From assembly GCA_023101885.1 (NCBI GenBank), contig JALPQD010000214.1, positions 434,001 to 498,000 of the forward strand: a stretch of DNA of 64,000 nucleotides, given 5' to 3'. The notes under the pieces are model-generated. The model had not been told where the DNA came from. It saw only the letters and a list, made by a program, of their open reading frames with translations, and ran no database searches. This document shows positions 1 to 9,803 of the stretch, one piece after another. Source of the DNA: Typhlomys cinereus (taxonomy: Eukaryota; Chordata; Mammalia; Rodentia; Platacanthomyidae). Position numbers and translations under genes: made by a program. The stretch's first letter is position 1. Each line of letters begins with the position of its first letter.

Positions 1-206
1 TTCTGGATTGTGGTTTGTTGATTTTCTTTTGCAGTTTTGCTGCTCTTGCAATGCCCTTCATTCCATCCTGATGGGCATTGTATGTCACCCCCCTGGCCAG
101 AGATTGACCCCTCCCTCACTGTGGTTTCCTACTTTTGTTACATCTACCTTTGAATCTGCTCTTATAACAAGACTCCAGTTTAGCAGCTTTTTTTTTTTTT
201 TTTATC
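1..206 (-). mobile_element. L1 3' UTR fragment with internal inversion
   Basis: Positions 1 to about 107 closely match the L1 3'-UTR segments near 39275 and 57235 (shared string tggtttgttgatttt, then ccctggccagag). From about 108 to 190 the sequence is the reverse complement of the next part of that same 3' UTR (compare 39393-39460). The fragment therefore flips orientation internally and ends in a T-run. It is non-coding. It is either a twin-primed insertion or two fragments joined head to head, and the left end lies outside the window. Confidence 0.7.
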
Positions 207-209
207 ATG

Positions 210-557
210 GTTACTCTTAACTGTTGCTATGAGAGAATACTTAAAGTCAATCAACTTAGAGGATAAAGGAAGATTTATTCAGCTTAAAGTTCCAAAGGGG
301 AGATTCAGTCTTTTATGTCAGAGGCAACATAGCTGATTGGCCAAAGCTAGAGACAGGCTAAGTCACTCCCATCTGTGAGGCTGAGAGCTGCCAAACTGCT
401 TGCTACAAAGGCAGACTTCTCCTGGAGGTAGGGTGATACTAATCCACCTCAAAGCCTACTCCTTGTGACTGTCTTATTCCAGCAAGGCTCCACCACTCAA
501 AGATGCCATGACCTTCCCAAATACATGAGACTGTGGGAGACGCATTTCAAACCATGA
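210..557 (-). repeat. Medium-copy rodent interspersed repeat, antisense
   Basis: The start 'ttactcttaactgttgctat' followed by 'ggaagatttattcagctta' is the reverse complement of the end of a common rodent repeat that finishes in an AATAAA-type motif, a 'tcacagcaa' block and 'gtaacta'. Probable sense-strand relatives in this window are at 16630-17035 and 20565-20755. I recognise the pattern but do not assign a Repbase family name. No coding capacity is seen. Confidence 0.5.
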
Positions 558-571
558 ATCTCTCTCTCTCT

Positions 572-655
<84 letters not shown>
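572..655. repeat. (TCTA)n microsatellite
   Basis: About 21 uninterrupted tetranucleotide units, preceded by a short (TC)n run. The perfect array suggests it is polymorphic. Confidence 0.97.
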
Positions 656-796
656 ATGAGATGGGCATATTCACCTGTGGATGTTCTTGAACTTCTAGTC
701 CTCTTGTCTCCACCTTCTGAGATTATAGACACAGGCTACCATACTTGCAACTTAGGCAAGCACTTTACCAAGTGGGCTACATCTCTGGACACTTAA
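656..796 (-). repeat. Diverged B1-like SINE relic
   Basis: Antisense B1 order is visible: 'ttgaacttctagtcctc', then 'ctgagattatagacacaggc', then a tail ending 'gtgggctacatctct'. It is strongly diverged and non-coding. Confidence 0.45.
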
Positions 797-1056
797 TCAT
801 CATTTTTTGCTGATCACATTGTTATAAGTGTTGACCTTATGTTCCAATATTATATTATAAAGTTGAAGATACATAGAGACATTTCATATCTCAAGAAATT
901 TAAATGTGATACAACTAAAATAAAAGTGAAATGCAATAGATTGATTATGTTCAAGTATAAATTTGTATACTAAATGTCTTCAATTGGAAATTTTTTATGA
1001 TTTGTTTCATGAATGGTGGATATATCTGTACACATGTGCATATGTGTAAGTGTATA
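797..1056. other. AT-rich interval, nothing recognised until TG-rich end
   Basis: No gene or clear repeat from 797 to about 1015. The last 40 bases are TG/TA-rich (gtgcatatgtgtaag) and probably belong to the B4-like SINE that resumes at 7205, split by the provirus. Confidence 0.5.
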
Positions 1057-1445
1057 TGTGCAGAGGTCTACTCCTGGCCACTGGGAAGGAGAAAGGTAAG
1101 CACGCTGCCTGCCCCTCCACCTCCCAGGTCCCAGGAGACAATCAAACATGGTAGGGAGTTAAGTCAAAGCATGAACTCACTTTATTTATGCAGCACAGCA
1201 GTTTATAAAGGCAAAAACTGTGAGGCACGAAATGAGCAGCCTATCATACTAAAGGTTAGCACAGCAGCGCAGGCCTCATGGGTTAGGGTCAGCATTAAGA
1301 ACTCTTATGAACCAATCAGGGTTCCCTGTGATGCAAACAGGCTTACGTCCCACACACTAGCTCCTAGTGCCATCTTAGGCCCCATATGCTCAGCCATGCC
1401 TTGTTCACTTCCTCACAGCACCATCTTGCCTGGGCTGGCTCAACA
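1057..1445 (-). repeat. 3' LTR of the provirus (389 bp)
   Basis: On the minus strand the element begins TGTTGAGCC at 1445 and ends CCTCTGCACA at 1057, giving the TG...CA termini expected of an LTR. A TATA-like TTTATAAA (about 1209-1216) and an AATAAA poly(A) signal (about 1190) lie in the correct order on the minus strand. A purine-rich tract (minus strand AAAAACAAAAAGAGGG, about 1449-1464) adjoins the U3 edge. The 1057-1140 end matches the 5' LTR stump at 7122-7204. The 165-codon open frame on the plus strand over this region is a by-product. Confidence 0.88.
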
Positions 1446-2275
1446 TCGCCCTCTTTTTGTTTTTTATGAGCCAATGTGTTCACCTAGATGTTAGATCGTA
1501 CCCAGATTGACTCTACCTTGAATTAGGTAAGGTATCAATCAGGTCACCTGGGTTAGTTCATGCCTTTGGTCCTGTCCATCTTGGTGTAGGTAGAACTGTT
1601 AGAGGCAAGTGGGAAGCCTGTCATAATGGCACCTTGATGGGGTTGCAATGCCAAAACGCACATCTATCATATATAGAGTTTGTTGACAGATGGCTTTGAT
1701 GCACTGGGTTCACTATGATCAACCCTTGGCAGTGAACCCAGTGCCCTGTCCCTGTCTTTTCGCATCCCTAATTTTTACAATAAATGTCCAGGGCAGACAT
1801 TTAATACATGAGAGCATCCCGGGTCATTAGGTGATCCAGTGAGGGGCAGGGTACAGCCCTTCTTCCCTCTACATTCAGGCTGGCCAGCATGTCCTTCAGT
1901 CCAGTCTAGTACGTCCCATGAGCCCCTGGCCAAATCGCTTAAGTCAAAAAGAAGGTCAAGGAACCAGGCAGTTGGTAGTTGGGTATTAATAGTCTGGTTG
2001 ATGATGTTGCCCATCTGAGAATTGATAATCATCTATGAGACCTGCTGAGGCTGATGAGCACTGTGTGGCATTGCTTTCATTGAGTCTATGAGGTCAGCCG
2101 GAACAGTAGTGCTAGTAACCCTTTGGCCATTGTAGGTACTGAGATCCTTGGTGGGTTTTAAAACAGAAAGCATAGAACAGACTTTCTCAAGGGTGGTCTG
2201 CCTTGGTTTTTTATGGCATAATCTTTATTCTTATGTTTGCTTTTTTGTCATTTATTGCAATGTTTTCTTTTTATT
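1446..2275 (-). pseudogene. Remnant region at env position
   Basis: This 830-bp stretch lies between the integrase end and the 3' LTR, where env would sit, but is far too short for a complete env. The minus strand has an 85-codon open frame at 1775-2032, with an in-frame TAG directly before its ATG and coding-like sequence upstream. I see no signal peptide, furin-type site, fusion peptide or clear membrane anchor. It may be a deleted transmembrane-subunit remnant or unrelated filler; I cannot assign it. Confidence 0.4.
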
Positions 2276-2279
2276 TTTG

Positions 2280-4880
2280 ATTGGTTAACCACATGGGTGA
2301 TCTACCATTCCTTTTAAAGGGTCTGGTCCCCTCCAATGACCAGTGAGGGGGATCCTTCCAGTGCACCCTGATAGAAGGTTTGGTGGATAGGTGACCCCAA
2401 TGCCTTTGAAATCTTGACTCTGGTTGTTCCTTTTGAAAATTTAAAATATTGATTGTAAAGAATGCTAGCCTTAACTGCTGATATGGGCTTATTCCCCCTT
2501 TTAGTTTCTGTAATTGGGCCTTTAAGTACTGGTGGTTTCTTTCAATAATAGCTTGTCCTTGGGGATTATATGGAATTCCTGTGGTGTGAGTAATATGCCA
2601 AGTCTGTAAGAAGTTTTGTAAAGTCTGGCTAATAAAACAAGGGCCACTATCTGTCTTAATTTGTTTAGGTAACCCTAAGGTGGCAAAGCATTATAAAAAA
2701 TGTGATTGTGCATATTTGGCCTTTTCTCCTGTATGTGCAGATGTCCCAACATGCTTGAGAGAATGTATCTATGGAAACAAAGACATATTTAAGCTTACCA
2801 AATGGTGCATAATGAATAATATCTATTTGCCACAACAAATTAGGTTTCAACCCTTGGGGATTAACCCCTGGTCCCTGTAAGGATGGGACTTGGAGAAAGT
2901 GTTGACATGATTTGCAGATTTGAATAATCTTTTTTAAGTCCTTTACAGGAACTTGAGGGAACCTGTGGAGTAAGCCCCTCCAATTAAGGTGAATTAGGCC
3001 ATGTAATTCAGAGACTTTCTGAACATTAAGAGCCCATATCTCTTGTGAAGCTAATTCATCAGCTAAAGCATTGCCCTGGTTTAGGAACCTGAGTAGGCCA
3101 AAATGACTCCTTAAATGTAAATATATAGGCTTTTCTCGTCCTTCCAATACAGATTTTAGTTCCACCATAAGGGGTGATTGATATCTAACCTTATATGAGC
3201 AGTTTATTACTCTCAAAAGTAAATTTACAATGTATAGACTGTTAGAGAATAAGTTAATAATCTCTTTATTATCTCTTAATGCATTATAACTGCCAACAGC
3301 TCTTTATATTGAGCTGATCCTTGGGCAGGCTCGTATTTTTGTTTGTATGGCTGAATCAAATTTCCTGAGGCAAAGGTAGCATAAGAAGATCCTGTTTTTA
3401 CCCCATCTTTGAATACATGTGGGGCATTTGGTATAAGCGTTTTAAAAAGAGTTTGGGGTCAGCGAGTGGTAAGCATTGAAGGGGTGTGACCCATTTAGAT
3501 GGGCCATAATGGCAGCTTCTAATGCCAAAGCTAATCGGGGGTGATATTTTGTTAGCCATTCCATATCAGCCAGTCCTATAGGGAAACACAATAGAGTCTG
3601 GATCTTTACCATAGTATCTACATGTCTGCTCACATCCCTTTTTTATCATATCTGCTAATTGATCTGAAAGGATATAAACTCTATGGGCGTTTCCCAGGCG
3701 CATGTGGATCCATTGTAGAACTTCTCCAACCTGTGATAGAGCTGCTGTAAGGAGCCCCCTTCCTGAAATCAGCCAAAGGGCAATGGGTTTCCCAGGATTA
3801 TATCTAGCCAATTGAGCATCCCTAAGGGCATTCTGAAACTGTTTGATTATCCGATGGTGACTTTCCTGTAAAGTAATTGTGTCTCCAGGTTGTCTGCCAG
3901 ACAATAGATTAAAAATAGGGGTGAGGCCTCAGTGGAGATCCCCACCCATGGCCTAAGCCAATTTATTTCTCCTAATAATTGTTGTAAACTAGTGATAGTA
4001 ATATTGTTAGGCACAGTTATATATGGTCTGAGGGGTGATGCTTGTGTGTCAAATGGGTTCCTCCGAAAACCTTAAAAGGAGACACCTGTTGGACTTTATC
4101 AGAATGATATGTAAATTTCCCCTTTTTAAATAATTAATCACATCTTGCGTAAGGGATTGTAATTTAGTTGGATCTCTATGTCCGATGATGATATCATCCA
4201 TATAAACATATATAAGAATATCCTTATTTCCTATCAATGGCTCAATCAGTTTATACACATAAGTTTGACAAAAGACTGGATTATTTGCCATTCCTTGTGG
4301 GAGCACCAACCATTCATATCTTTGATCGGGCCCTGAAAACTTCATCGATGGAACAGAAAAAGCAAACTTTTCGCAGTCCGCAGGGTGCAGTGGAATAGAA
4401 AAAAAAGAGTCTTTAAGATCAATGACCAGAAGGGTAAAGTATGAGGGATAGCTGACACCCAGGGCATTCCCCTAAGGGAGGTGCCCACTAGCTTCATTCA
4501 TCTGTTGATCAGACTTAGATCTTGTAACATATGCCACTTTCCAGAGAACTTCCTGATAACAAACACTGGTGTATTCCACGCACTCATAGATGGGCAGATA
4601 TGACCTTGCTTTAATTGCTGATCCATTATTTCCCTTAGGGCCATCAGTTTTTCTTGGGGCAGAGGCCTCTGCTCCACCCAGACTGGGTTTTCCCAGTTCC
4701 CATTAAATCTGGGGGCTGCAAGGGGCAGTGCCTGTTAGAATTGGGGGTGAACCCAAAGAACTTTTGGAGTTTATCCCCTATAGTTATGAAAGCTAGAAAA
4801 CTTGCTTTCAGGTACTGTCTCTATTGGCTCAGGAAGTCCAGAGGCTTTCTCATGACCTAAAAGGTCCTCATAGAAAGCCT
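2280..4880 (-). pseudogene. pol: Degenerate retroviral pol (RT, RNase H, integrase)
   Basis: Domains in minus-strand order: RT with a first catalytic Asp in DLKDSFF (codon 4418-4420), an LPQGM block, and YMDD at 4193-4204, about 74 codons apart as expected and in one open frame; then a thumb/connection-like segment (3442-3904); RNase H with an FKDG block (about 3400), where the family has TDG, and an Ala-Asp-Glu-Leu end block; then integrase. Integrase shows an HHCC zinc domain (about 2890-2985), the first Asp in WQID (2821-2823), the second Asp (2649-2651) and Glu (2541-2543), spaced as D,D-35-E. The first Asp is in a different frame from the last two, so a frameshift lies near 2720. Stops occur upstream in RT, in the RNase H region and at the integrase C-terminus. 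Not functional. Confidence 0.92.
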
Positions 4881-4892
4881 TGTTATCAGTGG

Positions 4893-5330
4893 TTAAAACC
4901 ACTTGCATGTGTCCCAAGATGTCTTGTCCTGGTGAATTGGCAGTGAGCCTGCGATCACAAGGGGTCGCACTTCTCCTTTGGAGCCATCAGCATTCCACCA
5001 AGTCACCCATGAGGCTGTTTCCTCCAATCGGGTATTTCCTCCGACCCCCAGAACTTTCAGTCTGGCCTTTAGGCTCCAAGTAGGGGGAATTTCCTCTTTT
5101 CTTAGGACAGTATGATCAGCCCCAGTGTCTATAAGGCAACGGAAGCATTTGCCATTAATAAAAACACTCATATTGGGATGGAGATCCTCTACCAGGGGAA
5201 CAGTCCAATGAGCTTGGGATTCTCCCTTTTTAGGTTTTCCTAATTCAAGGCTCCCATGGGTTCCCTTTCATGGGTTCCCATTTATTCCTCCTTTGGTTGA
5301 TGAGGCTGGAGGCTGCCCCTGAATTAGTTT
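4893..5330 (-). pseudogene. pro: Retroviral aspartic protease remnant
   Basis: A 92-codon minus-strand open frame (4893-5171) contains the catalytic Asp-Thr-Gly in LIDTGADHTVL (DTGAD at 5115-5129) and a glycine-rich flap-like GVGG block. This matches retroviral proteases, which act as dimers to cleave Gag and Gag-Pol. The C-terminal Gly-Arg-Asp block of the family is not clearly kept. The region 5172-5330 upstream would be the gag/pro junction; no dUTPase motif was identified there. Part of a dead provirus. Confidence 0.85.
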
Positions 5331-6889
5331 AAAGGTTTGCCCTCTAGGTCAAATTTAGATCTACAGTCCTTCTTCCAATGGAAGCCTTTACGACATCGCA
5401 GATACTGGGGGGGGGGCTGTTTCCCCCACCTCCCTTTGATCTTCTTTATTTTTATAAGGACAATCCCTTTTAAAATGTCCCATTCATTTTTTTTAATTCA
5501 TTCAATTGTGCATGTATGGTGTGTGCGTGTGTGCATGTATTCATCCATACCAAAAACAAGACACTTTTATAACTCCTCATGGGGACTCCCCTGTGGTCCT
5601 GTCTGGGATCTCATGGTTAGGACTCGAGTCATAGCTTCAGTAATAGTAATAGCATCTGTCTGCATTTGAAGGGCAGCTGTAAGTTTCTGGACTTGGTGCT
5701 GTTGGGTCTGAACATTCTGAGAAGCAATAATCCAGGTAATTATAGATCTCTCTTTGAGCCCTGAATACTCTATTTTGTGGTTCCCATTCATCCCTTCCCA
5801 TACCAGTAATTTAGTAAATTGTTCTCTCAGGGGAGATGGGGGAAGCTTGCGCCAAAAGATCTTTTCAACCTGGTAAATGAATTTAGGGAGAGGCTCACCA
5901 GACTTTTGTATAATGCCCCCTATAGGTGCTTCAGAGGGACCTCCATTTTGATTTTTCCATGCCGCCAATCCTATCAAGTAAACCTGATCCTTGTAAGGAG
6001 CTCCTATAACAGCCTGCTGAATCCCAGTGGAAAATTGGTCTGCTGTCCCTGATTAACATCCTGAAGGTAATTGGAGCTGGTGGTTGGGCATTTTGATTGC
6101 GCTCAGCCTGGAACTCTGCATTCCTCCCTAAACGGCACTGTCCATTTAATGAATGTGGGGCTGGGAAGCACCGCTTTGGCCATATCTGTCCAATTTTTAG
6201 CAGTGCAGTGTTGATGCGCTAAATCTTGAAGAAGGGTCTCAACCCAAGGTTTATTTAGGCCATCCTCTAGAACTGCCCTCTTTAATTCCTTTGAATCTTT
6301 AGTCTCCCAGGGATACCATACTGCAAAGTGATTACTCCCAGGATTGAGGTTGACAGGATAGGCTTGCACCTGATATTTCTCAGCACATGTGGGCTCCAGC
6401 TCCAGATTCCTTGCTCTAGCCTGATGGGGGCCAACATGCCCATGCGTGGAGTCAGGAGCGGTCTTTATGAGATGGGCATACAGGGGTCCTCATTCAGATT
6501 ACCCCCATCCCCTTCTCCCTTGAACAAGGTTAGGTCCAGATAAAGAGGGCTGAGCATGGGCTGCCTCAAGATCCCTGTCTTTCCCTAGTGATTCAGTCAA
6601 GATTACAATTTCACTTTCACTTTCAACCAGGTGTGTCTGGGCGCTCTCCTCACCGAATTTGACCCAGTCTGCCTTATCTTCCTCTAGTTTGTGGGATGTA
6701 AGTCCTTCCTTTTCTTTTTCTCCCTGGTCTTCTCTCTGATTTCCATCAACTATTATATTTGGAGGGAGATAAATGGCATCTGAGTGAAAGGACACCTTGA
6801 GAACGGAGAATGTGGGGTAGAACTCTAAAGGCAGTTACATGTTAAAATGGAGTTCCCTCTTTCTTGCTAAATTTTTTACTCTGGCCCAT
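5330..6889 (-). pseudogene. gag: Degenerate retroviral gag
   Basis: A probable start codon at 6887-6889 begins Met-Gly-Gln-Ser, a myristoylation-type context, but the frame stops after 15 codons (TAA at 6842-6844). Further in, 6499-6795 is an acidic, linker-like segment and 6103-6369 matches the N-terminal capsid domain. 5567-5977 carries the C-terminal capsid with a major-homology-like block around GEPLPKFIYQVEKIF. Two CCHC knuckles follow. The second (5363-5404) has Tyr in place of its first Cys. The first is split by a SINE tail (5488-5538). A run of ten G near 5407 separates the two knuckles' frames. The matrix region looks shortened. Confidence 0.85.
5488..5538 (-). mobile_element. Truncated SINE tail inserted in gag zinc knuckle
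   Basis: The string ttaattcattcaattgtgca followed by TG-rich sequence matches the 3' tail of the window's young SINEs (compare 48661-48720 and 52790-52860). It interrupts the first nucleocapsid CCHC: the Cys-side half lies at about 5555-5570 and the His/Cys half at 5462-5480. A short direct repeat, attcat (5482-5487 and 5539-5544), may be the target duplication. The insertion is younger than the provirus. Confidence 0.65.
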
Positions 6890-7101
6890 GTGGTCAAGGA
6901 AAAGAGATTGGAAGATGGGACCCAAGGAGCCAAATCAAGGACTTATCAGTGCTATTGTCTGAAATCTCTAAACCACAGCTTTTCAACATGAGTCTCAGTG
7001 CTTCAAGCGCTGGGTCAGGCGTGCTCCTTACGTTACCCTATACTGAGGGTCTCACTCACCTCGATAGACCTCTTGGCTCCAACTGTTCCTGAAAGAAGAC
7101 A

Positions 7102-7119
7102 TCCTCACATGGGGCACCA
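7102..7119 (-). promoter_or_regulatory. Primer-binding site, tRNA-Met (elongator) type
   Basis: Two bases inside the 5' LTR edge the minus strand reads TGGTGCCCCATGTGAGGA. This matches the 3' end of mammalian elongator tRNA-Met at 17 of 18 positions as I recall that tRNA (one A for G). A tRNA 3'-end complement is the start point for minus-strand DNA synthesis. It does not match the tRNA-Phe site of mouse IAP or the tRNA-Lys sites of MMTV-like viruses. Confidence 0.75.
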
Positions 7120-7121
7120 GA

Positions 7122-7204
7122 TGTGCGGAGGTCAGCTCCTGGCCACAGGGAGGGAGAGAGATGAGCGCATTGCCTGCCCCTTCACCTCCCAGGTCCCAGA
7201 CAGA
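7122..7204 (-). repeat. 5' LTR stump (R/U5 end only)
   Basis: tgtgcggaggtc... to aggtcccaga matches the first ~85 bp of the 3' LTR (1057-1140) with scattered differences, then homology stops. The U3 promoter part is missing, so this end has been deleted. Confidence 0.85.
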
Positions 7205-7425
7205 CTGAACTGGGATCTTGTTGATTTGATTAAACTAGCTGGGCAAGAAGGCTAGGTATTTTTGCGTCTGTCTATGCCCCATGAATCCAATGTTGGGATT
7301 TCAGATGTGTGTCATCATGACTGGCTTTTTATGTAGGTTTACAAGAATACATGCTCACATCCTCATATTGATATGCCAAGGACTTTATGAACTGAGCTAT
7401 CTGCTCAGACCTAAAAAGACTTATT
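7205..7425 (-). repeat. B4-like SINE remnant flanking the provirus
   Basis: Antisense B1/B4 order: 'actagctgggcaagaaggct', then 'tgttgggatttcagatgtg', 'catgactggctttttatgta', and an end 'gaactgagctatctgctcag' that is the reverse of a tRNA-like A-box start. Diverged; the provirus interrupts it. Confidence 0.6.
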
Positions 7426-8220
7426 TTAAAATTCAGAAGCACAAGTAGAACTATTGCATCTTATTTATCAACACTGAATTTAGGCTGACAGAGAGGAGGG
7501 AGAACAGTATAAATGTTGACATGGAGTTACAGAGACTGAGGCTATCCCCAGTCTGACAGCATAAGATAGAGTCATTGTTTCAAATGTTGCCTGTCATCCT
7601 TGCAGCAGGGTTTGTTCTTCTTAAAGCTGTTTCCTTCCTTTCCGATTCTGACACTGATTTTGCCAGACTTTATTTTGACAATTATCTGTTTCTTAAGTAG
7701 ATGATTAAAGATGTTATTTCAATATTTGCTGAATGATGAATAATAAACAATGAGGATCATGTTAAATTCTCTTATTTCAAACTAACATGGTTTTGTGCTA
7801 ATAGACACTTGAAAAAATGGTTAAAGCTTGGTATGACTCATGTGCCAATTAGCTCAAGATTGAAGACCAAGTTTATGTTCTTGCTTTATGCATCTATTGA
7901 ATTAAAATTGAAATAAGTTTATAATAAACAGGAAAAACAATTTGCAGCAGATAAGAAGAAAGCGATATGAGAATAAAAGACTTTGGATATTTTCTGGAAG
8001 ATACTAAGTGCAAGCTTTTGAGTTGAAGATGGAAGAGTTAAAAGGTTTCAGTGGAATTATAGTAAAGTCAATGAGCAATTTTCTCAGTGAATTTCAGGGC
8101 CCCTGATGATGGAATCTCTGATTTAGTAAAGTTTTAGAACTAAATGCAAATCTAACACTGAAAACTTTAGAAGTTAACAATGGCATATTAACCTTTGCCA
8201 TTGTGACACATACATATGAG

Positions 8221-8227
<7 letters not shown>
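7426..8227. other. Unique AT-rich sequence, nothing recognised
   Basis: No long open frame, repeat match or RNA gene seen. Confidence 0.5.

Positions 8228-8264
<37 letters not shown>
8228..8264. repeat. (CA)n microsatellite
   Basis: About 18 dinucleotide units flanked by imperfect cacata units. Confidence 0.95.
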
Positions 8265-8268
<4 letters not shown>

Positions 8269-8657
8269 TGACTAGCATTTGCAAGCTCAGCATAATTTAA
8301 TTCCATAAAATGACACTTGTTAATAATTAAGCCTCCTTCATCCTAGTATAGAAATTCTGATCAGAATATTTCCTTCAGAGGAAAGATATAACTAGTGATA
8401 TGGATGTAGGGGTATGGATGTAGGGTATTGTTCCCCTAAAATAACTATCAAGTGGGAAAACGATATGTGCACTTCCTGTAGAAATGCAAGCTAGAAATCC
8501 CAGTGTATGTGACGAAGATAGGATGAGGAGGAAGAGAAATCATGAAGTGGGAAGTCCATGAAAGAGTCTTCAGAGAATAAAGACAGGCTATAAATGTTAG
8601 GCATTTGTATATAATAAAAGTGTGTATAGATTTTAAAGATCTAGACAAAAGTACGGG
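8265..8657. other. Unique sequence, nothing recognised
   Basis: Contains only a short direct repeat (gatatggatgtaggggt / atggatgtagggt near 8397-8424). Confidence 0.5.
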
Positions 8658-8659
8658 AA

Positions 8660-8720
8660 ATAGAGATAGATAGAAAGATAGGAAGGTAGATAGATAGATG
8701 ATAGATAGATGATAAATAGG
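8660..8720. repeat. Imperfect (GATA)n microsatellite
   Basis: Units of agat/agatagat with gatg and aaag interruptions. Confidence 0.9.
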
Positions 8721-8791
8721 TAATTCTCTCTTAGAATTTAAAAATCACATGATGGAAGTTATGCAGCTCTTGTTTCTTGCTCCATATCTTG

Positions 8792-8849
8792 GTAAGAGAG
8801 AGAAGGTAGGAGGGAGAGAGAGGTAAAAAGGGAGGGAGAAAAGGAAAGA

Positions 8850-8897
<48 letters not shown>
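8792..8897. repeat. Polypurine region ending in (GA)n
   Basis: Purine-rich imperfect repeats (8792-8850) lead into an uninterrupted GA run at about 8852-8897. Confidence 0.95.
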
Positions 8898-8899
<2 letters not shown>

Positions 8900-9455
8900 C
8901 TTCTATGTCTTTGGCTTAGATAAATCCCACCCCCATTTTCTTTTGTGACACCAGAATAAAATTGGAATTCTTGAAAGCCCAACTTTGTTAACTCAACATG
9001 ACCAGGATTCTATCCCCAAGGGAATCTACTCTGTAACCTGCTAAAGAGATAGAGGGTCCTGACCATTTTTTTTCTAGAGGCCCCTACCTTGTCTGTGTAG
9101 AAGAACCTAAATAGATGTGTCAGTGATGTAACACTGTCTGCTTCCAGATCCTTGAGTTCCAGGCATAGGGAGTGAAATTTATTTTATTTTTTCTCCTTTC
9201 TATATTTTTTAAACATGCTCCTCTTTCTTAATCTCCCTCATTCAGGCAGCTGCCAGGATTCCCAGATTGTATCCCCAGATTTTTAGCTCATCTTCTTATT
9301 TTCCCTTTGAGTATCGGCAATGACATTCATATATCTTCATATCTTTCCTAAGCTTTACTTTTTTAATTGTCAGAGAAGATGAATCCATGCATCTATACCG
9401 CCTGAGGACCCTGCTGCCAAAGACTGTCATTGTTGCCATTACTCTGAAATCATCT
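8898..9455. other. Unique sequence, nothing recognised
   Basis: Mixed composition with a T-rich patch at 9178-9220; no gene or repeat match seen. Confidence 0.5.
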
Positions 9456-9470
9456 CCCCTATCTTTTCTT

Positions 9471-9510
9471 TTTTTTAAATTTTTTAATTCAATTGTGTGT
9501 GTGTGCGTGT

Positions 9511-9560
<50 letters not shown>

Positions 9561-9765
9561 GTGAATTCGGGAACCACCATGGACAGCCTCCATCTCCTCC
9601 TTGTTTACTCTGCCCTGGGATTCACAGACTCTGCCCTATTAGGACCAGAAATGCAGGCCAGGCCGCTTCCGCTTGTAGTGCTATATGTGGGGTCTTCTAG
9701 GATTCGAACTCAGGACCTTCCACCTGCAAGGCAGAGGCTTAACACCTGAGCCACCTCTCCAGCCC
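9471..9765 (-). mobile_element. Young tRNA-derived SINE (DIP/B2-like) with TSD
   Basis: Read on the minus strand it starts GGGGGCTGGAGAGGTGGCTC, which contains a Pol III A box, and has a B box in CTGAGTTCGAATCC. A family body follows, then a (CA)n tail and an A/T-rich end. It is flanked by a perfect direct repeat, cccctatcttttctt, at 9456-9470 and 9766-9780, the mark of L1-mediated insertion. The (TG)n run at about 9495-9558 is the element's own expanded tail. Open frames over it on either strand are by-products. Confidence 0.93.
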
Positions 9766-9803
9766 CCCCTATCTTTTCTTTCTTTACATTACTTATTCAA
9801 CCT

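Larger units (their letters stand above)
1057..7204 (-). mobile_element. Degenerate endogenous betaretrovirus-like provirus
   Basis: A minus-strand provirus read from the right: 5' LTR stump (7122-7204), primer-binding site (7102-7119), gag, protease, pol, an env-position remnant, a polypurine tract and a full 3' LTR (1057-1445). Gene order, an RT with YMDD, an integrase with the D,D-35-E spacing and zinc-knuckle gag remnants all fit a class II ERV of the IAP/betaretrovirus kind. All genes carry stops or frameshifts, so the copy is defective. At about 6.1 kb it is shorter than a full env-bearing betaretrovirus. Its right edge continues straight into an older B4-like SINE. Confidence 0.93.

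Noticed and set aside
572..655. CRISPR-like array
   Set aside because: Simple tetranucleotide repeat without spacers, in a vertebrate genome.
997..1494. 165-codon plus-strand frame as a host gene
   Set aside because: It lies across the antisense of the proviral 3' LTR and has no domain.
9497..9749. Cys/Val-rich frames over TG repeats as small secreted proteins
   Set aside because: Products of the TG tail and SINE body; similar frames recur wherever the SINE lies.
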